A stretch of DNA of 64,000 nt from Neotabrizicola shimadae (GTDB lineage Bacteria > Pseudomonadota > Alphaproteobacteria > Rhodobacterales > Rhodobacteraceae), in the NCBI RefSeq assembly GCF_019623905.1, contig NZ_CP069370.1, positions 496,001-560,000 on the forward strand. The letters run 5' to 3'. Positions 44,746 to 53,391 of this stretch are shown piece after piece. The translations under genes were made by a program, and so were the position numbers. The notes beneath the pieces are model-generated. The model did no database searches and was not told the origin of the DNA. It saw nothing but the letters and a program-made list of their open reading frames with translations. Within the stretch, counting starts at the first letter, position 1. Each line of letters begins with the position of its first letter.

Positions 44746-45246
44746 ATGAGCGCGATCAACATTTCCGTTTACGACAGGTTCCTGGCCGGTCTGTCCAGTC
44801 TGCTGGACAAGGCCGAGGCGCATTGCGCCGCGAAGAACATCAAGCCGGAGGCGATCCTGCAGTTCCGGCTGTTCCCCGACATGTTCCCCTTCGTCAAGCA
44901 GGTGCAACTGGCCTGCGATTTCGCCGCCCGGGGCGCGGCGCGCCTGGCGGGGCACGAGCCGAAGGGGTTTCCTGATACCGAGACCAGCTTTGGCGAGTTG
45001 AAGGCCCGGGTCCAGGCCGCGCGCGACTACATCCACAGCTTCCCGGCCTCGGCCTATGAAGAGGCTGACGACCGGCTGATCACCATCAAGATGCGTGGCA
45101 ACGACATCACCATGAAGGGGTCGGAGTTCTACTGCATCTATTCGCTGCCGCAGTTCTACTTCCACCTGACCACGGCCTACAACATCCTGCGGCACAACGG
45201 GATCGAAATCGGCAAGGCCGACTTCATGGCGGCAAACGCGGGATGA
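44746..45246 (+). CDS. DUF1993 family protein
   Basis: A 166-residue helical protein of the DUF1993 family (DinB-like four-helix fold), with the conserved YDRFLAGLSSLLDKAEAH start and QFYFHLTTAYNILRHNGIEIGKADFM end. The biochemical role is unknown. GGGAGG precedes the ATG. The stop overlaps the start of the isochorismatase gene (ATGA), so the two are coupled. Confidence 0.87.
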   Translation: MSAINISVYDRFLAGLSSLLDKAEAHCAAKNIKPEAILQFRLFPDMFPFVKQVQLACDFAARGAARLAGHEPKGFPDTETSFGELKARVQAARDYIHSFPASAYEEADDRLITIKMRGNDITMKGSEFYCIYSLPQFYFHLTTAYNILRHNGIEIGKADFMAANAG

Positions 45247-45794
45247 CCACGGCCTTTGTCCTGATCGACATGCAGATGGGCATGGCCGAGCGCATCGCGA
45301 GCGGCCGGCCCCGGGCGAACCCGGATGCGGAAGAAAAGGTGGCGGCGCTGCTGGCTCTGTTCCGCGACCGGGGGCTGCCTGTCCTGCATGTGCATCACGA
45401 CGACGCCGATCCGGACTCGCCCTTCCGCAAGGGCGAGCCGGGTGGCGAACCCATGCCCTGTGCAATGCCCTTGGCGGGCGAGGCGGTGTTCTGGAAATCC
45501 GGTTCCTCCGCCTTTGCCGGCACAGGTCTGGATGCGGCACTGCGCCGGATCGGGGCAGATCGCATCGTGGTGGCGGGGGCCGTCGCGGCCTTTTGTGTGA
45601 CCTCGACGGTGAGGGCGGCCAACGACCTGGGCTTCAAGGTGATCCTGCCGGGCGATGCGCTTCTGGCCTTTGACATTCCCGCTCATGACGGCGGGCGCAT
45701 CGACCCCGAGACCGTGCTGCGTGTCACGCTTTCGCTTCTGGGGGCCGATTTCGCCGAACTGGTGACGGCCGATGGAGTGGAAGCGCGCCTTTAG
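45243..45794 (+). CDS. isochorismatase-family cysteine hydrolase
   Basis: A 183-residue hydrolase of the isochorismatase-like superfamily. The catalytic triad is D9 (LIDMQ), K85 (FWKSGSSAF) and C118 (AAFCVTSTVRAA). The family includes nicotinamidases, N-carbamoylsarcosine amidases and related amidohydrolases; the substrate is not evident. Its stop codon overlaps the stop of the converging MFS gene by two bases. Confidence 0.88.
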   Translation: MTTAFVLIDMQMGMAERIASGRPRANPDAEEKVAALLALFRDRGLPVLHVHHDDADPDSPFRKGEPGGEPMPCAMPLAGEAVFWKSGSSAFAGTGLDAALRRIGADRIVVAGAVAAFCVTSTVRAANDLGFKVILPGDALLAFDIPAHDGGRIDPETVLRVTLSLLGADFAELVTADGVEARL

Positions 45795-46972
45795 GCAGCG
45801 GCAGGGGCGGCCGCGGGGCGCATGTCCGCCGCCGCCGTCCTGCCGGCCAGAAGGGCAACGACCACCAGCAGCAGCGACAGCGCGGCATAGGTGGGCCGGA
45901 AACCGATGTGCTCGACCACGAAGCCGATGGTCGATGGGGCCACGAGGATGCCCGCATAGCCAACCATCGTCACCGCCGCGATGCCGGTGCCCGCGGCATG
46001 GCCGGGGTGGTTGCCGGCGGCCGAGAACAGGATCGGCACCATGTTGGCCACGCCAAGGCCCGAGACGGCGAAACTGGCGATCGCAAGCGCGGGTGTGGTC
46101 GCCAGTGCCCCGCCCATAAGACCCGCCGCCGCGATCAGCCCGGAAATCCGCATCGTCTGCACCGCACCAAAGCGGTTGCGCACGCTGTCGCCCAGGAAGC
46201 GCATGATCGCCATGGCGCCGGCGAAGAAGGCGAAGGCCAGGCCCTGGACGAAGGGCTCGGACCCCCAGGTCTCTTTCAGGTAGAGCGCCGCCCAGTCCAT
46301 CACCGAGCCTTCCGGCACCATCGAGAACAGCGCCATCGCGCCGAGGATCCAGAGGCTTGCATCGCGCGGCAGCAGGGGATGCTTTTCGTCCGCCCTGGTC
46401 CGGGCATCCTCGTGCGGGGCATCGGCGATCAGGAAGGGCATGGCGCTGAACACGAGTATGGCTGCGACCACCGCCACGGCCAGCGCCTGCGCCTCGGACC
46501 CGAAATGCGACAGGACATAGGCCCCGGCGCCGGCGCCGAAGAAACCGCCCAGGCTCCAGAAGCCGTGGGACGAGGACATGATGGCCCGGTGCAGGCGCCG
46601 CTCGATCTGCACGGCCTGCGCGTTCATCGCCACGTCCATGCAGCCCGCCATGGCCCCGAAGACGGCCATGGCCGGGGCCAGCACCCACAGGTTGGGTGAA
46701 AACACCACGAAGGGCAGCACCGGGATAACACAGAGCGAGAAGGCCCGCAGCACCGGGGCCGATCCGAACCGAGTGATCAGGCGGCCCGCGAACAGCATGG
46801 CGCCGACCGCGCCAACCCCAAGCACCAGGATCAAGAGGCCCAGAACGGGCTTGGTGATGTCGTGCCGTGGCAGCAAGAGCGGGATCTGCGGGGCCCAGGC
46901 CCCCATCACGAAGCCGTTCGCCGCGAACATTGCCGCAACCGCCCACCTTGCCCGCGCCGCCTGCCGGTCCAT
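45791..46972 (-). CDS. MFS transporter
   Basis: A 393-residue major facilitator protein with 12 hydrophobic segments and the loop 2-3 pattern AGRLITRFGSAPVLR. It resembles the FucP/YbjJ-like group, for which sugars or small metabolites are typical. The start at 46972 is supported by GGGAGG; an extended frame upstream is Arg/Pro-rich and not credible. It is downstream of hrpB on the same strand but separated by 171 bp with a hairpin. Confidence 0.87.
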   Translation of the reverse strand: MDRQAARARWAVAAMFAANGFVMGAWAPQIPLLLPRHDITKPVLGLLILVLGVGAVGAMLFAGRLITRFGSAPVLRAFSLCVIPVLPFVVFSPNLWVLAPAMAVFGAMAGCMDVAMNAQAVQIERRLHRAIMSSSHGFWSLGGFFGAGAGAYVLSHFGSEAQALAVAVVAAILVFSAMPFLIADAPHEDARTRADEKHPLLPRDASLWILGAMALFSMVPEGSVMDWAALYLKETWGSEPFVQGLAFAFFAGAMAIMRFLGDSVRNRFGAVQTMRISGLIAAAGLMGGALATTPALAIASFAVSGLGVANMVPILFSAAGNHPGHAAGTGIAAVTMVGYAGILVAPSTIGFVVEHIGFRPTYAALSLLLVVVALLAGRTAAADMRPAAAPAAA

Positions 46973-47069
46973 TCCCGCCTCCCTGTTAGCGCCAACTGCA
47001 TATCGGGGCGGGAGGGGAGGCGGAAGGGGCCTGCGTTCACGTCGGGTTTCGCGATGTGACAGGCGGGGC

Positions 47070-47090
47070 AGGGGGGCCGTCTGCCCCCCT
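47070..47090 (-). terminator. hairpin between hrpB and MFS gene
   Basis: AGGGGGGC (47070-47077) pairs with GCCCCCCT (47083-47090) over 8 bp with a 5-base loop, downstream of the hrpB stop. A short motif containing CCGAGGATATTTGGGAACAG (47107-47126) lies closer to hrpB. Confidence 0.45.
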
Positions 47091-47143
47091 CTGCGCATTC
47101 GCGCATTCACCCCCCGAGGATATTTGGGAACAGAAGAAGCCGG

Positions 47144-49576
47144 TCAGGTGCCGCGGGGTTTTGCCTTCAGCGTCGGGTCGGCCTGGGTGGGGTCTTCCGG
47201 CCAGGGATGGCGGGGGTACTGGCCGCGCATGTCCTTCCTCACATCGGCATAGGAGGTGGCCCAGAATCGCGGAAGATCCATCGTCACCTGTACAGGACGC
47301 TGCGCGGGCGACAGCAGGGTGATACGCAGCGGAAGGCGGCGCTGGCCCACGGTGGGGTGGGTGGTGACGCCGAACATCTCTTGCAGGCGCAATTCGATGC
47401 CAGGCGTCTCGTCGTCATAGTCGATGGGGATGCGGCGGCCGAGAGGGGTCTCGTAGTGCGCGGGTGCCAGCCGGTCCATCTCGCGCGTCTGGTCCCAGTT
47501 CAGGAGGCGGGCCAGTGCGGGGGCGAGGTCAAGCGCACGCAGGTCGGCCTCGGTTCTGACGCCTTCGAGGTGGGGCAAGAGCCAGTCTTCGGCGCAGGAC
47601 AGTAGCGCCTCGTCGCTGACCTCGGGCCAGCCGTCGCCGCGGGCCAGCGCGATGCGGGCGCGCAGGCGGTGAGCGGCATTGGTCCAGGGCAGGCCGATCT
47701 GGCGCATCCCGTCCAGCGCGGCGCGGGCCAGCGCCTCGGGCGGGGCCTCGGGCCAGGCGCGGTCGTCCATGACCAGAGCGCCGAATGTCTCTTGCCGGCG
47801 GGCGCGGACGCGGCCATCGCGGCGGGACCACTCCACCCCCTCGCGCCAGCGGAAGCGGTCGGGATAAACCGCGCGCAGTTCGGATTCGGTCAGAGCGACG
47901 GCCTGGCGAATCTGCGCCTCGCGCGCATCGCCGTCGGTGTCGGTGACCACGATCAGCCGCGCGCCGGAAAGCGGCTGTCCCGGCGCCATGGCCGCGCCCT
48001 TGCCCCCGGAAAGGAGCCAGCGCGGTGCGTCGCCCGCGCGGCGCAGGCCGATCCGGTCGGGATAGGCCAGCGCCGCCATCTGGCCGGGGGACAGGCCGGC
48101 GTCTGCCCTCGGCGCAAGGCGGGTCAGGCGGCGGGCCTCGTCGCGGATTCGCTCCAGCGTCGGGCGGTGCAGGGGCCAGGGGTGGCGGGCCTCATAGCCC
48201 TTCGGGTCGGCTACGGCCATCAATCGCAGGGCCATATCCGGCGGCGCGTCGCGGATCGGGTCACGCTCGGCCATCAGCGCGGCCAGGGGGGCAGCAGAGG
48301 GGCCGGCGGTCAGCAGCATGTGGCCCAGGCGCGGATGCAGCGGCAGGCCGGCCAGCGCCCGGCCATGCGCGGTGATGCCAGTGGCGTCGAGCGCGCCGAG
48401 GTCGGTCAGCAGACTGCGCGCCTCGGCCAGAGCCGCGGGGTTGGGCGGCGTGAGGAAGGGCAGCGCATCCGAGCCCCAGAGGGCAAGCTCCAGAGCAAGG
48501 CCGGTCAGGTCGGCGGTCTCGATTTCGGGCGGGGCGAAGGCGGGCAGCGCGCCCTCCTCGCCCTTCGTCCAGAAGCGGTAGCAGATGCCCTCGGCCACGC
48601 GGCCCGCACGGCCGCGGCGCTGTGTGGCCTCGGCCCGGCTGACGCGTTCGGTGACCAGCCGCGCCATGCCCGAGCCGGGATCGAAGCGCGAGCGGCGGGC
48701 GCGGCCGCCATCCACCACCACGCGGATGTCGGGGATGGTCAGCGAGGTTTCTGCGATGGAGGTCGCCAGCACGATCTTGCGGCCCTCGGCCGGGCCAAGC
48801 GCGGCACGTTGCGCGGCGAAGTCCATCGCGCCGAAAAGCGGACGAATCGCCGTGCCGGGCAGGCGGCCCTCCAGCGCTGATTGCAGGCGGCGGATTTCGC
48901 CTTCGCCTGGCAGGAAGACGAGGATGCCGCCCGTGGTTTCCTCGGCGGCCTGCCGCACCAGCCCGGCCATCGCGGCATCATAGCGCAGCGAGGCGTCTGG
49001 CGGGCGGGGAAGCCAGCGCGTCTCCACCGGGAAGGCGCGGCCCTCGGAGGTGACGATGGGCGCATCGCCCATGAGCCGCGCCACCGGGGCGGCGTCCAGC
49101 GTGGCCGACATCGGCAGAAGCATCAGGTCTGGCCGCAGCGCGGCGCGGATTTCCAGCGCCAGCGCAAGGCCCAGGTCGGCGTTCAGCGAACGTTCGTGGA
49201 ACTCGTCGAAGATCAGGCAACCCACGCCCGGCAGTTCTGGGTCGGACTGGATCATCCGGGTGAGGATGCCCTCGGTGACCACCTCGATCCGGGTGCGGGT
49301 CGAGGTCTTCGCCTCGCCCCGGATGCGGTAGCCCACGGTTTCGCCCACTGCTTCGCCCAGGGTCTCCGCCATGCGCTCGGCAGCGGCGCGGGCGGCGAGG
49401 CGGCGGGGTTCCAGCATGACGATGCGGCCAGTCACCAGTCCACCGGCCAGCAGGTCCAGCGGTACCCGCGTGGTCTTGCCCGCGCCGGGCGGGGCCTGCA
49501 AGACGGCCTGACCAGCCTTGCGCAGGGCGTCGCGCAGGGCGGGCAGGGCATCGTCGATGGGAAGCGCGTCGGTCAT
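47144..49576 (-). CDS. hrpB: ATP-dependent helicase HrpB
   Basis: An 810-residue DEAH-type RNA helicase. Walker A is APPGAGKTT (28-36) and the DExH box is DEFH (125-128); SAT appears in LPMSATLDAAP and motif VI in QRRGRAGRVAEG. The C-terminal HrpB-specific domain is complete. HrpB is a non-essential helicase of unsettled substrate in bacteria. The start at 49576 (MTDALPIDDALP) is chosen, since the open frame upstream overlaps the VOC gene. Confidence 0.94.
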   Translation of the reverse strand: MTDALPIDDALPALRDALRKAGQAVLQAPPGAGKTTRVPLDLLAGGLVTGRIVMLEPRRLAARAAAERMAETLGEAVGETVGYRIRGEAKTSTRTRIEVVTEGILTRMIQSDPELPGVGCLIFDEFHERSLNADLGLALALEIRAALRPDLMLLPMSATLDAAPVARLMGDAPIVTSEGRAFPVETRWLPRPPDASLRYDAAMAGLVRQAAEETTGGILVFLPGEGEIRRLQSALEGRLPGTAIRPLFGAMDFAAQRAALGPAEGRKIVLATSIAETSLTIPDIRVVVDGGRARRSRFDPGSGMARLVTERVSRAEATQRRGRAGRVAEGICYRFWTKGEEGALPAFAPPEIETADLTGLALELALWGSDALPFLTPPNPAALAEARSLLTDLGALDATGITAHGRALAGLPLHPRLGHMLLTAGPSAAPLAALMAERDPIRDAPPDMALRLMAVADPKGYEARHPWPLHRPTLERIRDEARRLTRLAPRADAGLSPGQMAALAYPDRIGLRRAGDAPRWLLSGGKGAAMAPGQPLSGARLIVVTDTDGDAREAQIRQAVALTESELRAVYPDRFRWREGVEWSRRDGRVRARRQETFGALVMDDRAWPEAPPEALARAALDGMRQIGLPWTNAAHRLRARIALARGDGWPEVSDEALLSCAEDWLLPHLEGVRTEADLRALDLAPALARLLNWDQTREMDRLAPAHYETPLGRRIPIDYDDETPGIELRLQEMFGVTTHPTVGQRRLPLRITLLSPAQRPVQVTMDLPRFWATSYADVRKDMRGQYPRHPWPEDPTQADPTLKAKPRGT

Positions 49577-49644
49577 GCGGCGGATATGGCGAAAGCGGCG
49601 CAGCAGGGGAAGGGGCGCCGGAATTCGCAATCGGCTTCCGGGCA

Positions 49645-49665
49645 CGATTTCCGTTGCGGAAATCG
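49645..49665. terminator. hairpin between the VOC gene and hrpB
   Basis: CGATTTCCG (49645-49653) and CGGAAATCG (49657-49665) form a perfect 9-bp stem with a TTG loop, 11 bases after the VOC gene stop. No T-run follows on the minus strand. Confidence 0.55.
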
Positions 49666-49676
49666 GGACGCGGGGA

Positions 49677-50036
49677 TCAGGCGGGGCAGAGGAACTCCAG
49701 GCGGTTGCCGAACGGGTCTTCGCTGTGAAACCGCTCCAGCCCCGGCAGCGCGGCATCGTCGCGGCAGCAGACGCCTGCGGTTTCCAGCCTGTGCCGCAGC
49801 CCGGCAAGGTCGTCGACAAGAAAGGCCGGATGCGCCTTGCGGGCCGGGGCGAAGGGCGCCTCGACCCCCAGGTGCAGGCGTAGGCCGTCCCATTCGAACC
49901 AGACGCCACCCCGACCGGCCAGCGCTCCGGGCTTGGGCACCTCTGGCAGGCCAAGCAGCCCGGAATAGAAGGCCCGCGCGAGGTCTTCTCCGCCTTCGGG
50001 CATGGCAAGCTGGACGTGATGCAGGCCGAGGAGCAT
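49677..50036 (-). CDS. VOC family protein (glyoxalase/bleomycin resistance-like)
   Basis: A 119-residue protein with the vicinal oxygen chelate fold: HHVQLAMP near the N-terminus, a central RLHLGVE strand and the C-terminal FHSEDPFGNRLEF. Metal-ligand residues are plausible (His near residue 5, Glu near the end). Members are dioxygenases, glyoxalases or binding proteins; the substrate is unknown. The start at 50036 (MLLGLHHV) fits the family; 50048 is possible. Confidence 0.83.
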   Translation of the reverse strand: MLLGLHHVQLAMPEGGEDLARAFYSGLLGLPEVPKPGALAGRGGVWFEWDGLRLHLGVEAPFAPARKAHPAFLVDDLAGLRHRLETAGVCCRDDAALPGLERFHSEDPFGNRLEFLCPA

Positions 50037-50052
50037 GGCGGATTCCATTTCA

Positions 50053-50068
50053 GTATACCGAAGTATAC
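50053..50068 (-). repeat. GTATAC direct repeat upstream of the VOC gene
   Basis: GTATAC occurs at 50053-50058 and 50063-50068, exactly one helical turn apart, in an AT-rich patch just upstream of the VOC gene start. It may be a -10 region or a regulator site. Confidence 0.35.
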
Positions 50069-50092
50069 CAAAATTCCCCTCGTCGATCCAGC

Positions 50093-50785
50093 CTATCCGG
50101 CCTGCGCCTCGATCTCCGCCGCCACCAACCGCTGCAGCCGCCACAAGTGCCGGTCATGGATGCCGCGCGCTTCCAGGTGACGGACCGTGTTCGCCAGATA
50201 TTCCGCGCTGCTGCCGACGTGACCGCAGGCCGTGGCAAGCACCGCGGCCACCTCTTCATCCGGCAGGCGGCCGACATATAGCGGAGAGGCGCGGTTCATC
50301 ACGAAGGCCAGCGCTGGCACGGCGCCTTCGGCCGTGGCCACGGTGATCCAGCGCGGCGCGCTGTTGATCGGCTTCACCGTGAACTCGCGCCGGAACAGGC
50401 GGTGGAGCTGGCCGGGCAGATCCTCGGTCGGCAAGGTCAGCAAGAGGCCGCGGCAGGCGCCGCCGCGGTCCAGCGCCATCATCAGGCCGGGCAAGTCCGG
50501 CGTGCCGCGAAAGCGCGGCATGCGAAAGCAGAACGACCGGTGCCAGCCGCGGGCGGTGCCCTCGGTTTCGGCGGTATGGGGGATCTCGGGCTTCCAGATC
50601 AGCGAGCCATAGGCGAACAGTCGGGCCGGACGGTCGGGCGCCGGGTTGCCGGCCAAGGTCCGCGTCACCCAGTCGTCGTAGTCGGCATCCTGCATCAGCA
50701 CCATGCCCGGTGGCGGGCCGGTATCCGGCACGGCACGGGTCACGCGCGCTACAAGCGCGGGGGTCAGAGACAGGCGGCGTGGCAT
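50093..50785 (-). CDS. glutathione-specific gamma-glutamylcyclotransferase (ChaC-like)
   Basis: A 230-residue ChaC-type enzyme that degrades glutathione to 5-oxoproline and Cys-Gly. The substrate-binding motif YGSLIW is at residues 59-64 and the catalytic glutamate is probably E134 (FRREFTV). Length and C-terminal YLANTVRHLEARGIHDRHLWRLQRLV match the family. It lies 10 bp downstream of the DUF3108 gene on the same strand. Confidence 0.9.
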   Translation of the reverse strand: MPRRLSLTPALVARVTRAVPDTGPPPGMVLMQDADYDDWVTRTLAGNPAPDRPARLFAYGSLIWKPEIPHTAETEGTARGWHRSFCFRMPRFRGTPDLPGLMMALDRGGACRGLLLTLPTEDLPGQLHRLFRREFTVKPINSAPRWITVATAEGAVPALAFVMNRASPLYVGRLPDEEVAAVLATACGHVGSSAEYLANTVRHLEARGIHDRHLWRLQRLVAAEIEAQAG

Positions 50786-50795
50786 CGGCCTTCAC

Positions 50796-51515
50796 TCATC
50801 GGCGGATCATCTTCGCCTTGCCAAAGGTGGTTTCCGTGGCGACCTCGACCACGCGCATTCGGCCGTCCTCGCCCGGTGCATAGGTCAGCGTGAAGGGAAA
50901 CCGTGTGCGCTTGGCCATCTCGTGCGGCGGAAAGCCCGCGACGCGGCGGTACTCGCCGGCGCAAGTAACGCGGTCGCCCTTCACCTTGCGGCCAGAGAGC
51001 GAGATCTTGCTGGCGCGGCGGCCGTCGAACATGGCGTAGGAGGCGTTGCATTCCTGGCCAGGCTCCACGCTTTTGAGCACCGCGAAGGCAGCGGTGAGCG
51101 GATCGACGGCGCCGGCCTGGTCAGCGGCCGAGATGTCGTGAGGGCGGGGCTTGCCGGGGGGCTTGTAGGTTTCCACCACCGGCACCCCGCGCGAAAAGCT
51201 CATCACCACCTCGGACTGGCGGTCACCGGTGTCTGCCTTCTCGCGGTAGCTGGCGGGGCGAAAACGGTCGTCCCTGTAGGCGCCGCTCGCGGTGCCCTGG
51301 TAGCTGATCTTCTTCACGAAGGAGACGAGGCCCGAGGATCCGAGCTTGCCCTGCACGGCATAGCCCTTGCCGTCCACCGTACCGGCGACGGTCAGCGTGC
51401 CGGCGGTGAGGCCAGCCACGACGAAATCGAAGGTGGCGGTTTCGGTGGCCTTCTGGGCCAGGGCGGGGGCCGTGAGGCAAAGGCAGGTCACAAAGGCGGC
51501 AAGAAAGGACTTCAT
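50796..51515 (-). CDS. DUF3108 domain protein, exported
   Basis: A 239-residue protein with a signal peptide ([20 protein letters not shown]) and a beta-rich body of the DUF3108 type ([17 protein letters not shown]..., [14 protein letters not shown]). Its function is unknown; it should be periplasmic. The start at 51515 follows GGAG by six bases; a GTG at 51527 is an alternative. It is divergent from meaB and upstream of chaC. Confidence 0.82.
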   Translation of the reverse strand: MKSFLAAFVTCLCLTAPALAQKATETATFDFVVAGLTAGTLTVAGTVDGKGYAVQGKLGSSGLVSFVKKISYQGTASGAYRDDRFRPASYREKADTGDRQSEVVMSFSRGVPVVETYKPPGKPRPHDISAADQAGAVDPLTAAFAVLKSVEPGQECNASYAMFDGRRASKISLSGRKVKGDRVTCAGEYRRVAGFPPHEMAKRTRFPFTLTYAPGEDGRMRVVEVATETTFGKAKMIRR

Positions 51516-51658
51516 CGCGTACTCCACGGCCCATGGGGTCGGGCATCATGTCACTGGAATATCCCGCCCCCCTTTGGCAAGAAAGGCCCGCGCCGTGTCG
51601 GACGGATGACAAGTTCGTTCCTGGTCCGCCAGCGGGCGGAAAGCTGCCGGAGGACGGG

Positions 51659-52633
51659 ATGGATGTGAACGCCTTGGCCGATGGGGTCGCTGATGGGGAC
51701 CGCCGATCGCTCGCCCGAGCCATCACCCTGGTGGAAAGCGCGCGCGCGGACCACCGCGAACAGGCGCTCGCGCTTCTGTCCAGCCTGCGGGGCCTTGACC
51801 GGCAGGCCCTGCGGCTTGGGTTGTCAGGCACACCGGGCGTGGGCAAATCCACCTTCATCGAGGCCTTCGGCTGCCGTCTGACCGAGGCCGGCAAGCGCGT
51901 GGCAGTGCTGGCGATCGACCCGTCCTCGGCCCGCACCGGCGGCTCGATCCTGGGCGACAAGACGCGGATGGAGCGGCTTTCGCGCGACCCGCGCGCCTTC
52001 ATCCGGCCCTCGCCCAGCCAGAGCCAGATGGGCGGCGTCGCCCGCCGCACGCGCGAGGTGGTGGCTTTGTGCGAGGCGGCTGGCTTCGATCTGGTGCTGA
52101 TCGAGACGGTGGGGGTGGGCCAGTCGGAAACCATGGTGGCGCAGATGTGCGACATCTTCCTGCTGCTTCTTGCCCCTGCGGGGGGGGACGAGCTGCAGGG
52201 CGTCAAGCGCGGTATCATGGAAGTGGCGGATCTTATCCTGGTGAACAAGGCCGACGGCGACCTGAAGCCCGCCGCCATGCGCACGGCGGCGGATTACGCG
52301 TTGGCGCTCCGGCTTCTGCGGCACCGGCCCCAGGATCCACCAGGCTTTCCCAAGGTGCTGCCGGTCTCGGCCGAAACCGGGGACGGGTTGGCCGGCGCCT
52401 GGGACGAGATAGCCTCCCTCGCCGCCTGGCGGCGCGAGAACGGGCACTGGCAGGCGCGGCGCGCCGATCAGGCCCGCGGCTGGTTCGAGGAGGAGGTGCG
52501 TCAAGGGCTTCTTGCGCGGCTTTCGCGCGAGCCGATGAGGGGCGTGCTGGAGCGCCTGGGCCAAGAGGTGGCCGGCGGTCAGCGCGCCCCGGAGGCAGCG
52601 GCGGCCGAGCTTCTGGCCATGGTCGGCCGCTGA
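51659..52633 (+). CDS. meaB: methylmalonyl-CoA mutase-associated GTPase MeaB
   Basis: A 324-residue G3E-family P-loop GTPase protecting and loading B12-dependent methylmalonyl-CoA or ethylmalonyl-CoA mutase. The P-loop is GTPGVGKST (57-65), followed by [20 protein letters not shown] and NKAD motifs typical of MeaB/ArgK. In Rhodobacterales it supports the ethylmalonyl-CoA pathway. GGAGG precedes the ATG at 51659. The mutase gene is not adjacent. Confidence 0.94.
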   Translation: MDVNALADGVADGDRRSLARAITLVESARADHREQALALLSSLRGLDRQALRLGLSGTPGVGKSTFIEAFGCRLTEAGKRVAVLAIDPSSARTGGSILGDKTRMERLSRDPRAFIRPSPSQSQMGGVARRTREVVALCEAAGFDLVLIETVGVGQSETMVAQMCDIFLLLLAPAGGDELQGVKRGIMEVADLILVNKADGDLKPAAMRTAADYALALRLLRHRPQDPPGFPKVLPVSAETGDGLAGAWDEIASLAAWRRENGHWQARRADQARGWFEEEVRQGLLARLSREPMRGVLERLGQEVAGGQRAPEAAAAELLAMVGR

Positions 52634-52699
52634 TCGCAACACTCTGTTCCAGGCGGGCGGGTTTGCGGCAGGCCCGCTGGAGGACCCTTTGCCTTGTTG

Positions 52700-53329
52700 T
52701 CAGACCTTGAGCCCGGCGCGGCGCGCGCCGCTCATCAGGTCGGGGGCGACGTGATGCGCGAAACGCCCCTCGGTCGGCAACATGTCGGGCACCTGCACCA
52801 CAACCATGCCGGCGCGGTGCGCGGCCTCTGCGCCGGTGTCGCTGTCTTCGAACACCAGGCAGCGGGCGGGATCGACGGAAAGGATGCGCGCAGCCAGAAG
52901 ATAAGGCTCGGGCGCGGGCTTGGCGGCGGTGACATCTTCATACACCACTACCGCGTCGAAGAAGCGGTCGAGCCCGGTGACACGCAACTTGTTGTGGCAT
53001 TCCTTGCGGTGCGAGGAGGTCACCAGCGCGCGTGGCAGGGTGATCGCCTCCAGAAGGTCGAGCGCATGGGGCTTGAGGTCCAGCCCGGAATCAACCCCGG
53101 CGTTGAAGGCGCCGTGCCAGATTTCATCCAGTGCGGCGAGATCGATGCCGGGGAAGGCCGTTGTGATGATGCCCGCGCAGGTGACACGGTCCTTGCCCAC
53201 CAGACCGTGCATGAAATCGGGCGAGGCGTCGTGGCCAAGTTCTGCGAAGGCCGCGAGGCCGGTCAGGATCGACAGCCGCTCGGTGTCGATCAGGGTTCCA
53301 TCGAGGTCGAAGATGACGGCGTCGAACAT
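52700..53329 (-). CDS. HAD-superfamily phosphatase (phosphoglycolate/beta-PGM-like)
   Basis: A 209-residue hydrolase with motif I DLDGT (D8, D10), a helical cap domain, motif II serine in LVTSSHR, and motifs III/IV in KPAPEPYLLAA and CLVFEDSDTG. It belongs to the beta-phosphoglucomutase/phosphoglycolate phosphatase subgroup; the substrate is uncertain. AGGAGG precedes the start at 53329. It is downstream of the nucleotidase gene on the same strand. Confidence 0.87.
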   Translation of the reverse strand: MFDAVIFDLDGTLIDTERLSILTGLAAFAELGHDASPDFMHGLVGKDRVTCAGIITTAFPGIDLAALDEIWHGAFNAGVDSGLDLKPHALDLLEAITLPRALVTSSHRKECHNKLRVTGLDRFFDAVVVYEDVTAAKPAPEPYLLAARILSVDPARCLVFEDSDTGAEAAHRAGMVVVQVPDMLPTEGRFAHHVAPDLMSGARRAGLKV

Positions 53330-53391
53330 GGGATCCTCCTGTCGCGCGGGGTGCTGATAGCGCGAACGGGCGGCGGGGAAAAGCCGCGAGG

